64,000 bases of DNA from Closterium sp. Naga37s-1 (Eukaryota > Streptophyta > Zygnematophyceae > Desmidiales > Closteriaceae), in the NCBI GenBank assembly GCA_947471745.1, contig CANJKZ010000915.1, positions 1 through 64,000 on the forward strand. Direction: 5' to 3'. Below are positions 1 to 13,700 of the stretch, one piece after another. The notes under the pieces are model-generated. The model was not told the origin of the DNA. It made no database searches and was given only the letters and a program-made list of their open reading frames with translations. The translations under genes and the position numbers were made by a program. Position 1 is the first letter of the stretch. The number at the start of each line of letters is the position of its first letter.

Positions 1-3000
1 GACCGGTTGGACCAACCGGCCAGTTGGTCCTGTGGACCGGTGGACCAACCGGCCAGTTGGTCCTGTGGACGGTTGGACCAACCGGCCTGTTGGTCCTGTG
101 GGACCGGTTGGACCAACCGGCTGTTGGTCCTGTGGACCGGTTGGACCAACCGGCCTGTTGGTCCTGTGGACCGGTTGGACCAACGGCCAGTTGGTCCTGT
201 GGACCGGTTGGACCAACCGGCCTGTTGGTCCTGTGGACCGGTTGGACCAACCGGCCAGTTGGTCCTGTGGACCGGTTGGACCAACCGGCCAGTTGGTCCT
301 GTGGACCGGTTGGACCAACCGGCCAGTTGGTCCTGTGGACCGGTTGGACCAACCGGCCTGTTGGTCCTGTGGACCGGTTGGACCAACCGGCCTGTTGGTC
401 CTGTGGACCGGTTGGACCAACCGGCCAGTTGGTCTGTGGACCGGTTGGACCAACCGGCCAGTTGGTCCTGTGGACCGGTTGGACCAACCGGCCAGTTGGT
501 CCTGTGGACCGGTTGGACCAACCGGCCTGTTGGTCCTGTGGACCGGTTGGACCAACCGGCCTGTTGGTCCTGTGGACCGGTTGGACCAACCGGCCAGTGT
601 TGGTCTGTGGACCGGTTGGACCAACCGGCCAGTTGGTCCTGTGGACCGGTTGGACCAACCGGCCAGTTGGTCCTGTGGACCGGTTGGACCAACCGGCCTG
701 TTGGTCCTGTGGACCGGTTGGACCAACCGGCCAGTTGGTCCTGTGGACCGGTTGGACCACCGGCCAGTTGGTCCTGTGGACCGGTTGGACCAACCGGCCA
801 GTTGGTCCTGGACCGGTTGGACCAACCGGCTTGTTGGTCCTGTGGACCGGTTGGACCAACCGGCCAGTTGGTCCTGTGGACCGGTTGGACCAACCGGCCA
901 GTTGGTCCTGTGGACCGGTTGGACCAACCGCCAGTTGGTCCTGTGGACCGGTTGGACCAACCGGCCAGTTGGTCCTGTGGACCGGTTGGACCAACCGGCC
1001 AGTTGGTCCTGTGGACGGTTGGACCAACCGGCCAGTTGGTCCTGTGGACCGGTTGGACCAACCGGCCAGTTGGTCCTGTGGACCGGTTGGACCAACCGGC
1101 CTGTTGGTCCTGTGGACCGGTTGGACCAACCGGCCAGTTGGTCCTGTGGACCGGTTGGACCAACCGGCCAGTTGGTCCTGTGGACCGGTTGGACCAACCG
1201 GCTGTTGGTCCTGTGGACCGGTTGGACCAACCGGCCAGTTGGTCCTGTGGACCGGTTGGACCAACCGGCCTGTTGGTCCTGTGGACCGGTTGGACCAACC
1301 GGCCAGTTGGTCCTGTGGACCGGTTGGACCAACCGGCCAGTTGGTCCTGTGGACCGGTTGGACCAACCGGCCTGTTGGTCCTGTGGACCGGTTGGACCAA
1401 CCGGCCAGTTGGTCCTGTGGACCGTTGGACCAACCGGCCAGTTGGTCCTGTGGACCGGTTGGACCAACCGGCCTGTTGGTCCTGTGGACCGGTTGGACCA
1501 ACCGGCCAGTTGGTCCTGTGGACCGGTTGGACCAACCGGCCAGTTGGTCCTGTGGACCGGTTGGACCAACCGGCCAGTTGGTCCTGTGGACCGGTTGGAC
1601 CAACCGGCCAGTTGGTCCTGTGGACCGGTTGGACCAACCGGCCAGTAGTCAACCGTCCGTTGGTCCTGTGGACCGGTTGGACCAACCGGCCAGTTGGTCC
1701 TGTGGACCGGTTGGACCAACCGGCCAGTTGGTCCTCCGGCCAGTTGGTCCTGTGGACCAGTTGGACCAACCGGCCTGTTGGTTCTGTGGACCGGTTGGAC
1801 CAACCGGCCAGTTGGTCCTGTGGACCGGTTGGACCAACCGGCCTGTTGGTCCTGTGGACCGGTTGGACCAAACGGCCTGTTGGTCCTGTGGACCGGTTGG
1901 ACCAACCGGGCCTGTTGGTCCTGTGGACCGGTTGGACCAACCGGCTGTTGGTCCTGTGGACCGGTTGGACCAACCGGCCAGTTGGTCCTGTGGACCGGTT
2001 GGACCAACCGGCCAGTTGGTCCTGTGGACCGGTTGGACCAACCGGCCTGTTGGTCCTGTGGACCGGTTGGACCAACCGGCCTGTTGGTCCTGTGGACCGG
2101 TTGGACCAACCGGCCAGTTGGTCCTGTGGACCGGTTGGACCAACCGGCCAGTTGGTCCTGTGGACCGGTTGGACCAACCGGCCAGTTGGTCCTGTGGACC
2201 GGTTGGACCAACCGGCCAGTGGTCCTGTGGACCGGTTGGACCAACCGGCCTGTTGGTCCTGTGGACCGGTTGGACCAACCGGCCAGTTGGTCCTGTGGAC
2301 CGGTTGGACCAACCGGCCAGTTGGTCCTGTGGACCGGTTGGACCAACCGGCTGTTGGTCCTGTGGACCGGTTGGACCAACCGGCCTGTTGGTCCTGTGGA
2401 CCGGTTGGACCAACCGGCCTGTTGGTCCTGTGGACCGGTTGGACCAACCGGCCAGTTGGTCCTGTGGACCGGTTGGACCAACCGGCCAGTTGGTCCTGTG
2501 GACCGGTTGGACCAACCGGCCTGTTGGTCCTGTGGACCGGTTGGACCAACCGGCCAGTTGGTCCTGTGGACCGGTTGGACCAACCGGCCAGTTGGTCCTG
2601 TGGACCGGTTGGACAACCGGCCAGTTGGTCCTGTGGACCGGTTGGACCAACCGGCCTGTTGGTCCTGTGGACCGGTTGGACCAACCGGCCTGTTGGTCCT
2701 GTGGACCGGTTGGACCAACCGGCCAGTTGGTCCTGTGGACCGGTTGGACCAACCGGCCAGTTGGTCCTGTGGACCGGTTGGACCAACCGGCCGTTGGTCC
2801 TGTGGACCGGTTGGACCAACCGGCCTGTTGGTCCTGTGGACCGGTTGGACCAACCGGCCTGTTGGTCCTGTGGACCGGTTGGACCAACCGGCCTGTTGGT
2901 CCTGTGGACCGGTTGGACCAACCGGCCAGTTGGTCCTGTGGACCGGTTGGACCAACCGGCCAGTTGGTCCTGTGGACCGGTTGGACCAACCGGCCTGTTG

Positions 3001-6000
3001 GTCCTGTGGACCGGTTGGACCAAACGGCCTGTTGGTCCTGTGGACCGGTTGGACCAACCGGCCAGTTGGTCTGTGGACCGGTTGGACCAACCGGCTAGTT
3101 GGTCCTGTGGACCGGTTGGACCAACCGGCCAGTTGGTCCTGTGGACCGGTTGGACCAACCGGCCAGTTGGTCCTGTGGACCGGTTGGACCAACCGGCCTG
3201 TTGGTCCTGTGGACCGGTTGGACCAACCGGCCAGTTGGTCCTGTGGACCGGTTGGACCAACCGGCCAGTTGGTCCTGTGGACCGGTTGGACCAACCGGCC
3301 AGTTGGTCCTGTGGACCGGTTGGACCAACCGGCCAGTTGGTCCTGTGGACCGGTTGGACCAACCGGCCTGTTGGTCCTGTGGACGGTTGGACCAACCGGC
3401 CAGTTGGTCCTGTGGACCGGTTGGACCAACCGGCTAGTTGGTCCTGTGGACGGTTGGACCAACCGGCCAGTTGGTCCTGTGGACCGGTTGGACCAACCGG
3501 CCAGTTGGTCCTGTGGACCGGTTGGACCAACCGGCCTGTTGGTCCTGTGGACCGGTTGGACCAACCGGCCAGTTGGTCCTGTGGACCGGTTGGACCACCG
3601 GCCAGTTGGTCCTGTGGACCGGTTGGACCAACCGGCCAGTTGGTCCTGTGGACCGGTTGGACCAACCGGCCTGTTGGTCCTGTGGACCGGTTGGACCAAC
3701 CGGCCTGTTGGTCCTGTGGACCGGTTGGACCAACCGGCCAGTTGGTCCTGTGGACCGGTTGGACCAACCGGCCAGTTGGTCCTGTGGACCGGTTGGACCA
3801 ACCGGCCAGTTGGTCCTGTGGACCGGTTGGACCAACCGGCCTGTTGGTCCTGTGGACCGGTTGGACCAACCGGCCAGTTGGTCTGTGGACCGGTTGGACC
3901 ACCCGGCCAGTTGGTCCTGTGGACCGGTTGGACCAACCGGCCAGTTGGTCCTGTGGACCGGTTGGACCAACCGGCCTGTTGGTCCTGTGGACCGGTTGGA
4001 CCAACCGGCCTGGGTCCTGTGGACCGGTTGGACCAACCGGCCAGTTGGTCCTGTGGACCGGTTGGACCAACCGGCCAGTTGGTCCTGTGGACCGGTTGGA
4101 CCAACCGGCCAGTTGGTCCTGTGGACCGGTTGGACCAACCGGCCAGTTGGTCCTGTGGACCGGTTGGACCAACCGGCCAGTTGGTCCTGTGGACCGGTTG
4201 GACCAACCGGCCTGTTGGTCCTGTGGACCGGTTGGACCAACCGGCCAGTTGGTCCTGTGGACCGGTTGGACCAACCGGCCAGTTGGTCCTGTGGACCGGT
4301 TGGACCAACCGGCCAGTTGGTCCTGTGGACCGGTTGGACCAACGGCCTGTTGGTCCTGTGGACCGGTTGGACCAACCGGCCTGTTGGTCCTGTGGACCGG
4401 TTGGACCAACCGGCCTGTTGGTCCTGTGGACCGGTTGGACCAACCGGCCAGTTGGTCCTGTGGACCGGTTGGACCAACCGGCTAGTTGGTCCTGTGGACC
4501 GGTTGGACCAACCGGCCAGTTGGTCCTGTGGACCGGTTGGGACCAACCGGCCAGTTGGTCCTGTGGACCGGTTGGACCAACCGGCCAGTTGGTCCTGTGG
4601 ACCGGTTGGACCAACCGGCCTGTTGGTCCTGTGGACCGGTTGGACCAACCGGCCTGTTGGTCCTGTGGACGGTTGGACCAACCGGCCAGTTGGTCCTGTG
4701 GACCGGTTGGACCAACCGGCCAGTTGGTCCTGTGGACCGGTTGGACCAACCGGCCAGTTGGTCCTGTGGGACCGGTTGGACCAACCGGCCAGTTGGTCCT
4801 GTGGACCGGTTGGACCAACCGGCCTGTTGGTCCTGTGGACCGGTTGGACCAACCGGCCTGTTGGTCCTGTGGACCGGTTGGACCAACCGGCCTGTTGGTC
4901 CTGTGGACCGGTTGGACCAACCGGCCGTTGGTCCTGTGGACCGGTTGGACCAACCGGCAGTTGGTCCTGTGGACCGGTTGGACCAACCGGCCAGTTGGTC
5001 GTGTGGACCGGTTGGACCAACCGGCCAGTTGGTCCTGTGGACCGGTTGGACCAACCGGCCTGTTGGTCCTGTGGACCGGTTGGACCAACCGGCCAGTTGG
5101 TCCTGTGGACCGGTTGGACCAACCGGCCAGTTGGTCCTGTGGACCGGTTGGACCAACCGGCCTGTTGGTCCTGTGGACCGGTTGGACCAACCGGCCTGTT
5201 GGTCCTGTGGACCGGTTGGACCAACCGGCTGTTGGTCCTGTGGACCGGTTGGACCAACCGGCCAGTTGGTCCTGTGGACCGGTTGGACCAACCGGCCAGT
5301 TGGTCCTGTGGACCGGTTGGACCAACCGGCCAGTTGGTCCTGTGGACCGGTTGGACCAACCGGCCAGTTGGTCCTGTGGACCGGTTGGACCAACCGGCCA
5401 GTTGGTCCTGTGGACCGGTTGGACCAACCGGCCAGTTGGTCCTGTGGACCGGTTGGACCAACCGGCCAGTTGGTCCTGTGGACCGGTTGGACCAACCGGC
5501 CTGTTGGTCCTGTGGACGGTTGGACCAACCGGCCAGTTGGTCCTGTGGACCGGTTGGACCAACCGGCCAGTTGGTCCTGTGGACCGGTTGGACCAACGGC
5601 CAGTTGGTCCTGTGGACCGGTTGGACCAACCGGCCAGTTGGTCCTGTGGACCGGTTGGACCAACCGGCCAGTTGGTCCTGTGGACCGGTTGGACCAACCG
5701 GCCTGTTGGTCCTGTGGACCGGTTGGACCAACCGGCCTGTTGGTCCTGTGGACCGGTTGGACCAACCGGCCGTTGGTCCTGTGGACCGGTTGGACCAACC
5801 GGCCAGTTGGTCCTGTGGACCGTTGGACCAACCGGCCTGTTGGTCCTGTGGACCGGTTGGACCAAACCGGCTAGTTGGTCCTGTGGACCGGTTGGACCAA
5901 CCGCCAGTTGGTCCTGTGGACCGGTTGGACCAACCGGCCAGTTGGTCCTGTGGACCGGTTGGACCAACCGGCCTGTTGGTCCTGTGGACCGGTTGGACCA

Positions 6001-7017
6001 ACCGGCCAGTTGGTCCTGTGGACCGGTTGGACCAACCGGCCGTTGGTCCTGTGGACCGGTTGGACCAACCGGCCAGTTGGTCCTGTGGACCGGTTGGACC
6101 AACCGGCCTGTTGGTCCTGTGGACCGGTTGGACCAACCGGCCAGTTGGTCCTGTGGACCGGTTGGACCAACCGGCCAGTTGGTCCTGTGGACCGGTTGGA
6201 CCAACCGGCCTGTTGGTCCTGTGGACCGGTTGGACCAACCGGCCAGTTGGTCCTGTGGACCGGTTGGACCAACCGGCCAGTTGGTCCTGTGGACCGGTTG
6301 GACCAACCGGCCAGTTGGTCCTGTGGACCGGTTGGACCAACCCCGGCCAGTTGGTCCTGTGGACCGGTTGGACCAAACGGCCAGTTGGTCCTGTGGACCG
6401 GTTGGACCAACCGGCCAGTTGGTCCTGTGGACCGGTTGGACCAACCGGCCTGTTGGTCCTGTGGACCGGTTGGACCAACCGGCCTGTTGGTCCTGTGGAC
6501 CGGTTGGACCAACCGGCCAGTTGGTCCTGTGGACCGGTTGGACCAACCGGCCAGTTGGTCCTGTGGACCGGTTGGACCAACCGGCCGTTGGTCCTGTGGA
6601 CCGGTTGGACCAACCGGCCTGTTGGTCCTGTGGACCGGTTGGACCAACCGGCTAGTTGGTCTGTGGACCGGTTGGACCAACCGGCCAGTTGGTCCTGTGG
6701 ACCGGTTGGACCAACCGGCCAGTTGGTCCTGTGGACCGGTTGGACCAACCGGCTTGTTGGTCCTGTGGACCGGTTGGACCAACCGGCCTGTTGGTCCTGT
6801 GGACCGGTTGGACCAACCGGCCTGTTGGTCCTGTGGACCGGTTGGACCAACCGGCTAGTTGGTCCTGTGGACCGGTTGGACCAACCGGCCAGTTGGTCCT
6901 GTGGACCGGTTGGACCAACCGGCCAGTTGGTCCTGTGGACCGGTTGGACCAACCGGCCAGTTGGTCCTGTGGACCGGTTGGACCAACCGGCCAGTTGGTC
7001 CTGTGGACCGGTTGGAC

Positions 7018-7500
7018 CAACCGGTTGGTACCAACCGGCCATGTGGTCCTGTGGACCGGTTGGTACCAACCGGCCTGTTGGTCCTGGGGACCGGTTTGGA
7101 CCAACCGGCCATGTTGGTCCTGTGGACCGGTTGGAACGCAACCCGGCCAGTTGGTCCTGTGGACCGGATTGGACCAACCGGCCTAGTTGGTCCTATGTTG
7201 GACCGGTTGGACCAACCGGCCATTGGTCCTGTGGACCGGTTGGACCAAACCGGCCTGTTGGTCCATGTGGAGGCCGGTTGGTACCAATCCGGACCATGTT
7301 GGTCCTGTGGACCCGGTTGGACCAACCGGGCCAGTTGGGTCCTGTGGACCGGATTGGGACCAACCCGCCTAGTTGGTACCTGTGGACCGGTTGGACCAAC
7401 CGGCCAGGTTGGTCCTGTGGACCGCGTTGGGACCAAACCGGCCTGTTGGTCCTGTGGACCCGGTTGGACCAACCGGCCAGTTGGTCCTGTGGACCGGTTT
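7018..7500. repeat. Indel-rich block inside the satellite
   Basis: Roughly fourteen consecutive units carry many one- or two-base insertions and substitutions, for example GGTTGGTACCAACC, GGTTTGGACC and CCATGTTGG. The units on both sides are almost uniform. The pattern resembles uncorrected long-read error or a poorly resolved gap fill more than ordinary satellite drift, although a local decayed patch is possible. Confidence 0.6.
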
Positions 7501-7767
7501 GGACCAACCGGCCAGTTGGTCCTGTGGACCGGTTGGACCAACCGGCCAGTTGGTCCTGTGGACCGGTTGGACCAACCGGCCAGTTGGTCATGTGGACCGG
7601 TTGGACCAACCGGCCAGTTGGTCCTGTGGACCGGTTGGACCAACCGGCCAGTTGGTCCTGTGGACCGGTTGGACCAACCGGCCAGTTGGTCCTGTGGACC
7701 GGTTGGACCAACCGGCAGTTGGTCCTGTGGACCGGTTGGACCAACCGGCCTGTTGGTCCTGACCGTT

Positions 7768-7782
7768 CCCCCCCCCCCCCCC
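7768..7782 (+). repeat. 15-base C homopolymer interrupting the satellite
   Basis: A run of fifteen C residues replaces part of a satellite unit, between GTCCTGACCGTT and GTCCTGGTG. It lies just downstream of the indel-rich block. It may be a sequencing or assembly scar or a genuine slippage expansion. Confidence 0.8.
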
Positions 7783-10700
7783 GTCCTGGTGTGGACCGGT
7801 TGGACCAACCGGCCAGTTGGTCCTGTGGACCGGTTGGACCAACCGGCTAGTTGGTCCTGTGGACCGGTTGGACCAACCGGCCAGTTGGTCCTGTGGACCG
7901 GTTGGACCAACCGGCCAGTTGGTCCTGTGGACCGGTTGGACCAACCGGCTGTTGGTCCTGTGGACCGGTTGGACCAACCGGCCAGTTGGTCCTGTGGACC
8001 GGTTGGACCAACCGGCCAGTTGGTCCTGTGGACCGGTTGGACCAACCGGCCAGTTGGTCCTGTGGACCGGTTGGACCAACCGGCCTGTTGGTCCTGTGGA
8101 CCGGTTGGACCAACCGGCCTGTTGGTCCTGTGGACCGGTTGGACCAACCGGCCAGTTGGTCCTGTGGACCGGTTGGACCAACCGGCCAGTTGGTCCTGTG
8201 GACCGGTTGGACCAACCGGCCAGTTGGTCCTGTGGACCGGTTGGACCAACCGCGTGTTGGTCCTGTGGACCGGTTGGACCAACCGGCTAGTTGGTCTGTG
8301 GACCGGTTGGACCACCGGCCAGTTGGTCCTGTGGACCGGTTGGACCAACCGGCCAGTTGGTCCTGTGGACCGGTTGGACCAACCGGCTTGTTGGTCCTGT
8401 GGACCGGTTGGACCAACCAGCCTGTTGGTCCTGTGGACCGGTGGACCAACCGGCTTGTTGGTCCTGTGGACCGGTTGGACCAACCGGCTAGTTGGTCCTG
8501 TGGACCGGTTGGACCAACCGGCCAGTTGGTCCTGTGGACCGGTTGGACCAACCGGCCAGTTGGTCCTGTGGACCGGTTGGACCAACCGGCCGGTTAGTCG
8601 TGTGGATCGGTTGGACCAACCGGCCAGTTGGTCCTGTGGACCGGTTGGACCAACCGGCCAGTTGGTCCTGTGGACCGGTTGGCCCAACCGGCCGGTTAGT
8701 CGTGTGGCATCGGTTGGACCAACCGGCCAGTTGGTCCTGTGGACCGGTTGGACCAAACGGCCTGTTGTCCTGTGGACGGTTGGACCAACTGGGCCTGTTG
8801 GTCCTGTGGACCGGTTGGACCAACCGGCCGGTAGTCGTGTGGATCGGTTGGACCAACCGGCCAGTTGGTCCTGTGGACCGGTTGGGACCAACCGGCCTGT
8901 TGGTCCTGTGGACCGGTTGGACCAACTGGCCTGTTTGGTCCTGTGGACCGGTTGGACCCAACCGGCAGTGGTCCTGTGGACCGGTTGGACCAACCGGCTA
9001 GTTGGTCCTGTGGACCGGTTGGACCCAACGGCCCAGTTGGTCCGGTGGACCGGTTGGACCAACCGGCCAGTTGGTCCTGTGGACCGGTGGACCAACCGGC
9101 CTGTTGGTCCTGTGGACCGGTTGGACCAACCGGCCAGTTGGTCCTGTGGACCGGTTGGACCAACCGGCCGGTTGGTCCTGTGGACCGGTTGGACCAACGG
9201 CCAGTTGGTCCTGTGGACCGGTTGGACCAACCGGCCTTTGGTCCTGTGGACCGGTTGGACCAACCGGCCTGTTGGTCCTGTGGACCGGTTGGACCAACCG
9301 GCCAGTTGGTCCTGTGGACCGGTTGGACCAACCGGCTAGTTGGTCCTGTGGACCGGTTGGACCAACCGGCCAGTTGGTCCTGTGGACCGGTTGGACCAAC
9401 CGGCCAGTTGGTCCTGTGGACCGGTTGGACCAACCGGCCTGTTGGTCCTGTGGACCGGTTGGACCAACCGGCCAGTTGGTCCTGTGGACCGGTTGGACCA
9501 ACCGGCCAGTTGGTCCTGTGGACCGGTTGGACCAACCGGCCAGTTGGTCCTGTGGACCGGTTGGACCAACCGGCCTTTGGTCCTGTGGACCGGTTGGACC
9601 AACCGGCCTGTTGGTCCTGTGGACCGGTTGGACCAACCGGCCAGGTTGTCCTGTGGACCGGTTGGACCAACCGGCCAGTTGGTCCTGTGGACCGGTTGGA
9701 CCAACCGGCCCGGTTAGTCCTGTGGACCGGTTGGACCAACCGGCCAGTTAGGTCCTGTGGACCGGTTGGACCAACCGGCCTGTTGGTCCTGTGGACCGGT
9801 TGGACCAACCTGGCCTGTTGGTCCTGTGGACCGGTTGGACCAACCGGCCTGTTGGTCCTGTGGACCGGTTGGACCACCCGGTCCTGTTGGTCCTGTGGAC
9901 CGGTTGGACCAACCGGCCAGTTGGTCCTGTGGACCGGTTGACCAACCGGCCTGTTGGTCCTGTGGACCGGTTTTGGACCAACTGGCCTGTTGGTCCTGTG
10001 GACGGTTGGACCAACCGGCCAGTTGGTCCTGTGGACCGGTTGGACCAACCGGCTAGTTGGTCCTGTGGACCGGTTTGGACCAACCGGCCAGGTTGTCGTG
10101 TCGGTGGACCGGTTGGACCAACCGGCCAGTTGGTCCTGTGGACCGGTTGGACCAACCTGGCCTGTTGGTCCTGTGACCGGTTTGGACCAACCGGCCAGTT
10201 GGTCCTCGTGGACCGGTTTGGACCAACCGGCCGGTTAGTCGTGTGGATCGGTTGGACCAACAGGCCAGTTGGTCCTGTGGACCGGTTGGACCAACCGGCC
10301 TGTTGGTCCTGTGGACCGGTTGGACCAACTGGCCTGTTGGTCCTGTGGACCGGTTGGACCAACCGGCCAGTTGGTCCTGTGGACCGGTTGGACCAACCGG
10401 CTAGTTGGTCCTGTGGACCGGTTGGACCAACCGGCCAGTTGGTCCGTGGACCGGTTGGACCAACCGGCCAGTTGGTCCTGTGGACCGGTTGGACCAACCG
10501 GCCTGTTGGTCCTGTGGACCGGTTGGACCAACCGGCCAGTTGGTCCTGTGGACCGGTTGGACCAACCGGCCAGTTGGTCCTGTGGACCGGTTGGACCAAC
10601 CGGCCAGTTGGTCCTGTGGACCGGTTGGACCAACCGGCCTGTTGGTCCTGTGGACCGGTTGGACCAACCGGCCTGTTGGTCCTGTGGACCGGTTGGACCA

Positions 10701-13700
10701 ACCGGCCAGTTGGTCCTGTGGACCGGTTGGACCAACCGGCCAGTTGGTCCTGTGGACCGGTTGGACCAACCGGCCAGTTGGTCGTGTGGACCGGTTGGAC
10801 CAACCGGCGTGTTGGTCCTGTGGACCGGTTGGACCAACCGGCTAGTTGGTCTTGTGGACCGGTTGGACCACCCGGCCAGTTGGTCCTGTGGACCGGTTGG
10901 ACCAACCGGCCAGTTGGTCCTGTGGACCGGTTGGACCAACCGGCCTGTTGGTCCTGTGGACCGGTTGGACCAAACCGGCCTGTTGGTCCTGTGGACCGGT
11001 TGGACCAACCGGCTGTTGGTCCTGTGGACCGGTTGGACCAACCGGCTAGTTGGTCCTGTGGACCGGTTGGACCAACCGGCCAGTTGGTCCTGTGGACCGG
11101 TTGGACCAACCGGCCAGTTGGTCCTGTGGACCGGTTGGACCAACCGGCCGTTGGTCCTGTGGACCGGTTGGACCAACCGGCCAGTTGGTCCTGTGGACCG
11201 GTTGGACCAACCGGCCTGTTGGTCCTGTGGACCGGTTGGACCAACCGGCCAGTTGGTCCTGTGGACCGGTTGGACCAACCGGCCAGTTGGTCCTGTGGAC
11301 CGGTTGGACCAACCGGCCTGTTGGTCCTGTGGACCGGTTGGACCAACCGGCCTGTTGGTCCTGTGGACCGGTTGGACCAACCGGCCTGTTGGTCCTGTGG
11401 ACCGGTTGGACCAACCGGCCAGTTGGTCCTGTGGACCGGTTGGACCAACCGGCCTGTTGGTCCTGTGGACCGGTTGGACCAACCGGCCTGTTGGTCCTGT
11501 GGACCGGTTGGACCAACCGGCCAGTTGGTCCTGTGGACCGGTTGGACCAACCGGCTAGTTGGTCCTGTGGACCGGTTGGACCAACCGGCCAGTTGGTGTG
11601 GACCGGTTGGACCAACCGGCCAGTTGGTCCTGTGGACGGTTGGACCAACCGGCTGTTGGTCCTGTGGACCGGTTGGACCAACCGGCCAGTTGGTCCTGTG
11701 GACCGGTTGGACCAACCGGCCGGTTGGTCCTGTGGACCGGTTGGACCAACCGGCCAGTTGGTCCTGTGGACCGGTTGGACCAACCGGCAGTTGGTCCTGT
11801 GGACCGGTTGGACCAACCGGCCTGTTGGTCCTGTGGACCGGTTGGACCAACCGGCCAGTTGGTCCTGTGGACCGGTTGGACCAACCGGCAGTTGGTCCTG
11901 TGGACCGGTTGGACCAACCGGCCAGTTGGTCCTGTGGACCGGTTGGACCAACCGGCCAGTTGGTCCTGTGGACCGGTTGGACCAACCGGCCTGTTGGTCC
12001 TGTGGACCGGTTGGACCAACCGGCCAGTTGGTCCTGTGGACCGGTTGGACCAACCGGCCAGTTGGTCCTGTGGACCGGTTGGACCAACCGGCCAGTTGGT
12101 CCTGTGGACCGGTTGGACCAACCGGCCAGTTGGTCCTGTGGACCGGTTGGACCAACCGGCCTGTTGGTCCTGTGGACCGGTTGGACCAACCGGCCAGTTG
12201 GTCCTGTGGACCGGTTGGACCAAACGGCCAGTTGGTCCTGTGGACCGGTTGGACCAACCGGCCAGTTGGTCCTGTGGACCGGTTGGACCAACCGTCCTGT
12301 TGGTCCTGTGGACCGGTTGGACCAACCGGCTAGTTGGTCCTGTGGACCGGTTGGACCACCCGGCCAGTTGGTCCTGTGGACCGGTTGGACCAACCGGCCA
12401 GTTGGTCCTGTGGACCGGTTGGACCAACCGGCTTGTTGGTCCTGTGGACCGGTTGGACCAACCGGCCTGTTGGTCCTGTGGACCGGTTGGACCAACCGGC
12501 TTGTTGGTCCTGTGGACCGGTTGGACCAAGGCCTAGTTGGTCCTGTGGACCGGTTGGACCAACCGGCCAGTTGGTCCTGTGGACCGGTTGGACCAACCGG
12601 CCAGTTGGTCCTGTGGACCGGTTGGACCAACCGGCCAGTTGGTCCGGTGGACCGGTTGGACCACCGGCCAGTTGGTCCTGTGGACCGGTTGGACCAACCG
12701 GCCTGTTGGTCCTGTGGACCGGTTGGACCAACCGGCCAGTTGGTCCTGTGGACCGGTTGGACCAACCGGCCAGTTGGTCCTGTGGACCGGTTGGACCAAC
12801 CGGCCAGTTGGTCCTGTGGACCGGTTGGACCAACCGGCCTGTTGGTCCTGTGGACCGGTTGGACCAACCGGCCAGTTGGTCCTGTGGACCGGTTGGACCA
12901 ACCGGCCTGTTGGTCCTGTGGACCGGTTGGACCAACCGGCCTGTTGGTCCTGTGGACCGGTTGGACCAACCGGCAGGTTGGTCGTGTGGACCGGTTGGAC
13001 CAACCGGCCAGTTGGTCCTGTGGACCGGTTGGACCAACCGGCCTGTTGGTCCTGTGGACCGGTTGGACCAACCGGCCAGTTGGTCCTGTGGACCGGTTGG
13101 ACCAACCGGCCAGTTGGTCCTGTGGACCGGTTGGACCAACCGGCTAGTTGGTCCTGTGGACCGGTTGGACCAACCGGCCAGTTGGTCCTGTGGACCGGTT
13201 GGACCAACCGGCCAGTTGGTCCTGTGGACCGGTTGGACCAACCGGCCTGTTGGTCCTGTGGACCGGTTGGACCAACCGGCCAGTTGGTCCTGTGGACCGG
13301 TTGGACCAACCGGCCGGTTGGTCGTGTGGACCGGTTGGACCAACCGGCCAGTTGGTCCTGTGGACCGGTTGGACCAACCGGCCTGTTGGTCCTGTGGACC
13401 GGTTGGACCAACCGGCCTGTTGGTCCTGTGGACCGGTTGGACCAACCGGCCAGTTGGTCCTGTGGACCGGTTGGACCAACCGGCAGTTGGTCCTGTGGAC
13501 CGGTTGGACCAACCGGCCAGTTGGTCCTGTGGACCGGTTGGACCAACCGGCCAGTTGGTCCTGTGGACCGGTTGGACCAACCGGCCTGTTGGTCCTGTGG
13601 ACCGGTTGGACCAACCGGCCAGTTGGTCCTGTGGACCGGTTGGACCAACCGGCCAGTTGGTCCTGTGGACCGGTTGGACCAACCGGCCAGTTGGTCCTGT

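Noticed and set aside
7..6655. Very long open frames of more than 1,000 codons in the satellite, encoding collagen-like GPVGPTG repeats, on both strands
   Set aside because: The 34-bp unit lacks stop codons in all six frames, so open frames arise automatically. They overlap each other on both strands, have no ATG starts, and change frame at each indel.
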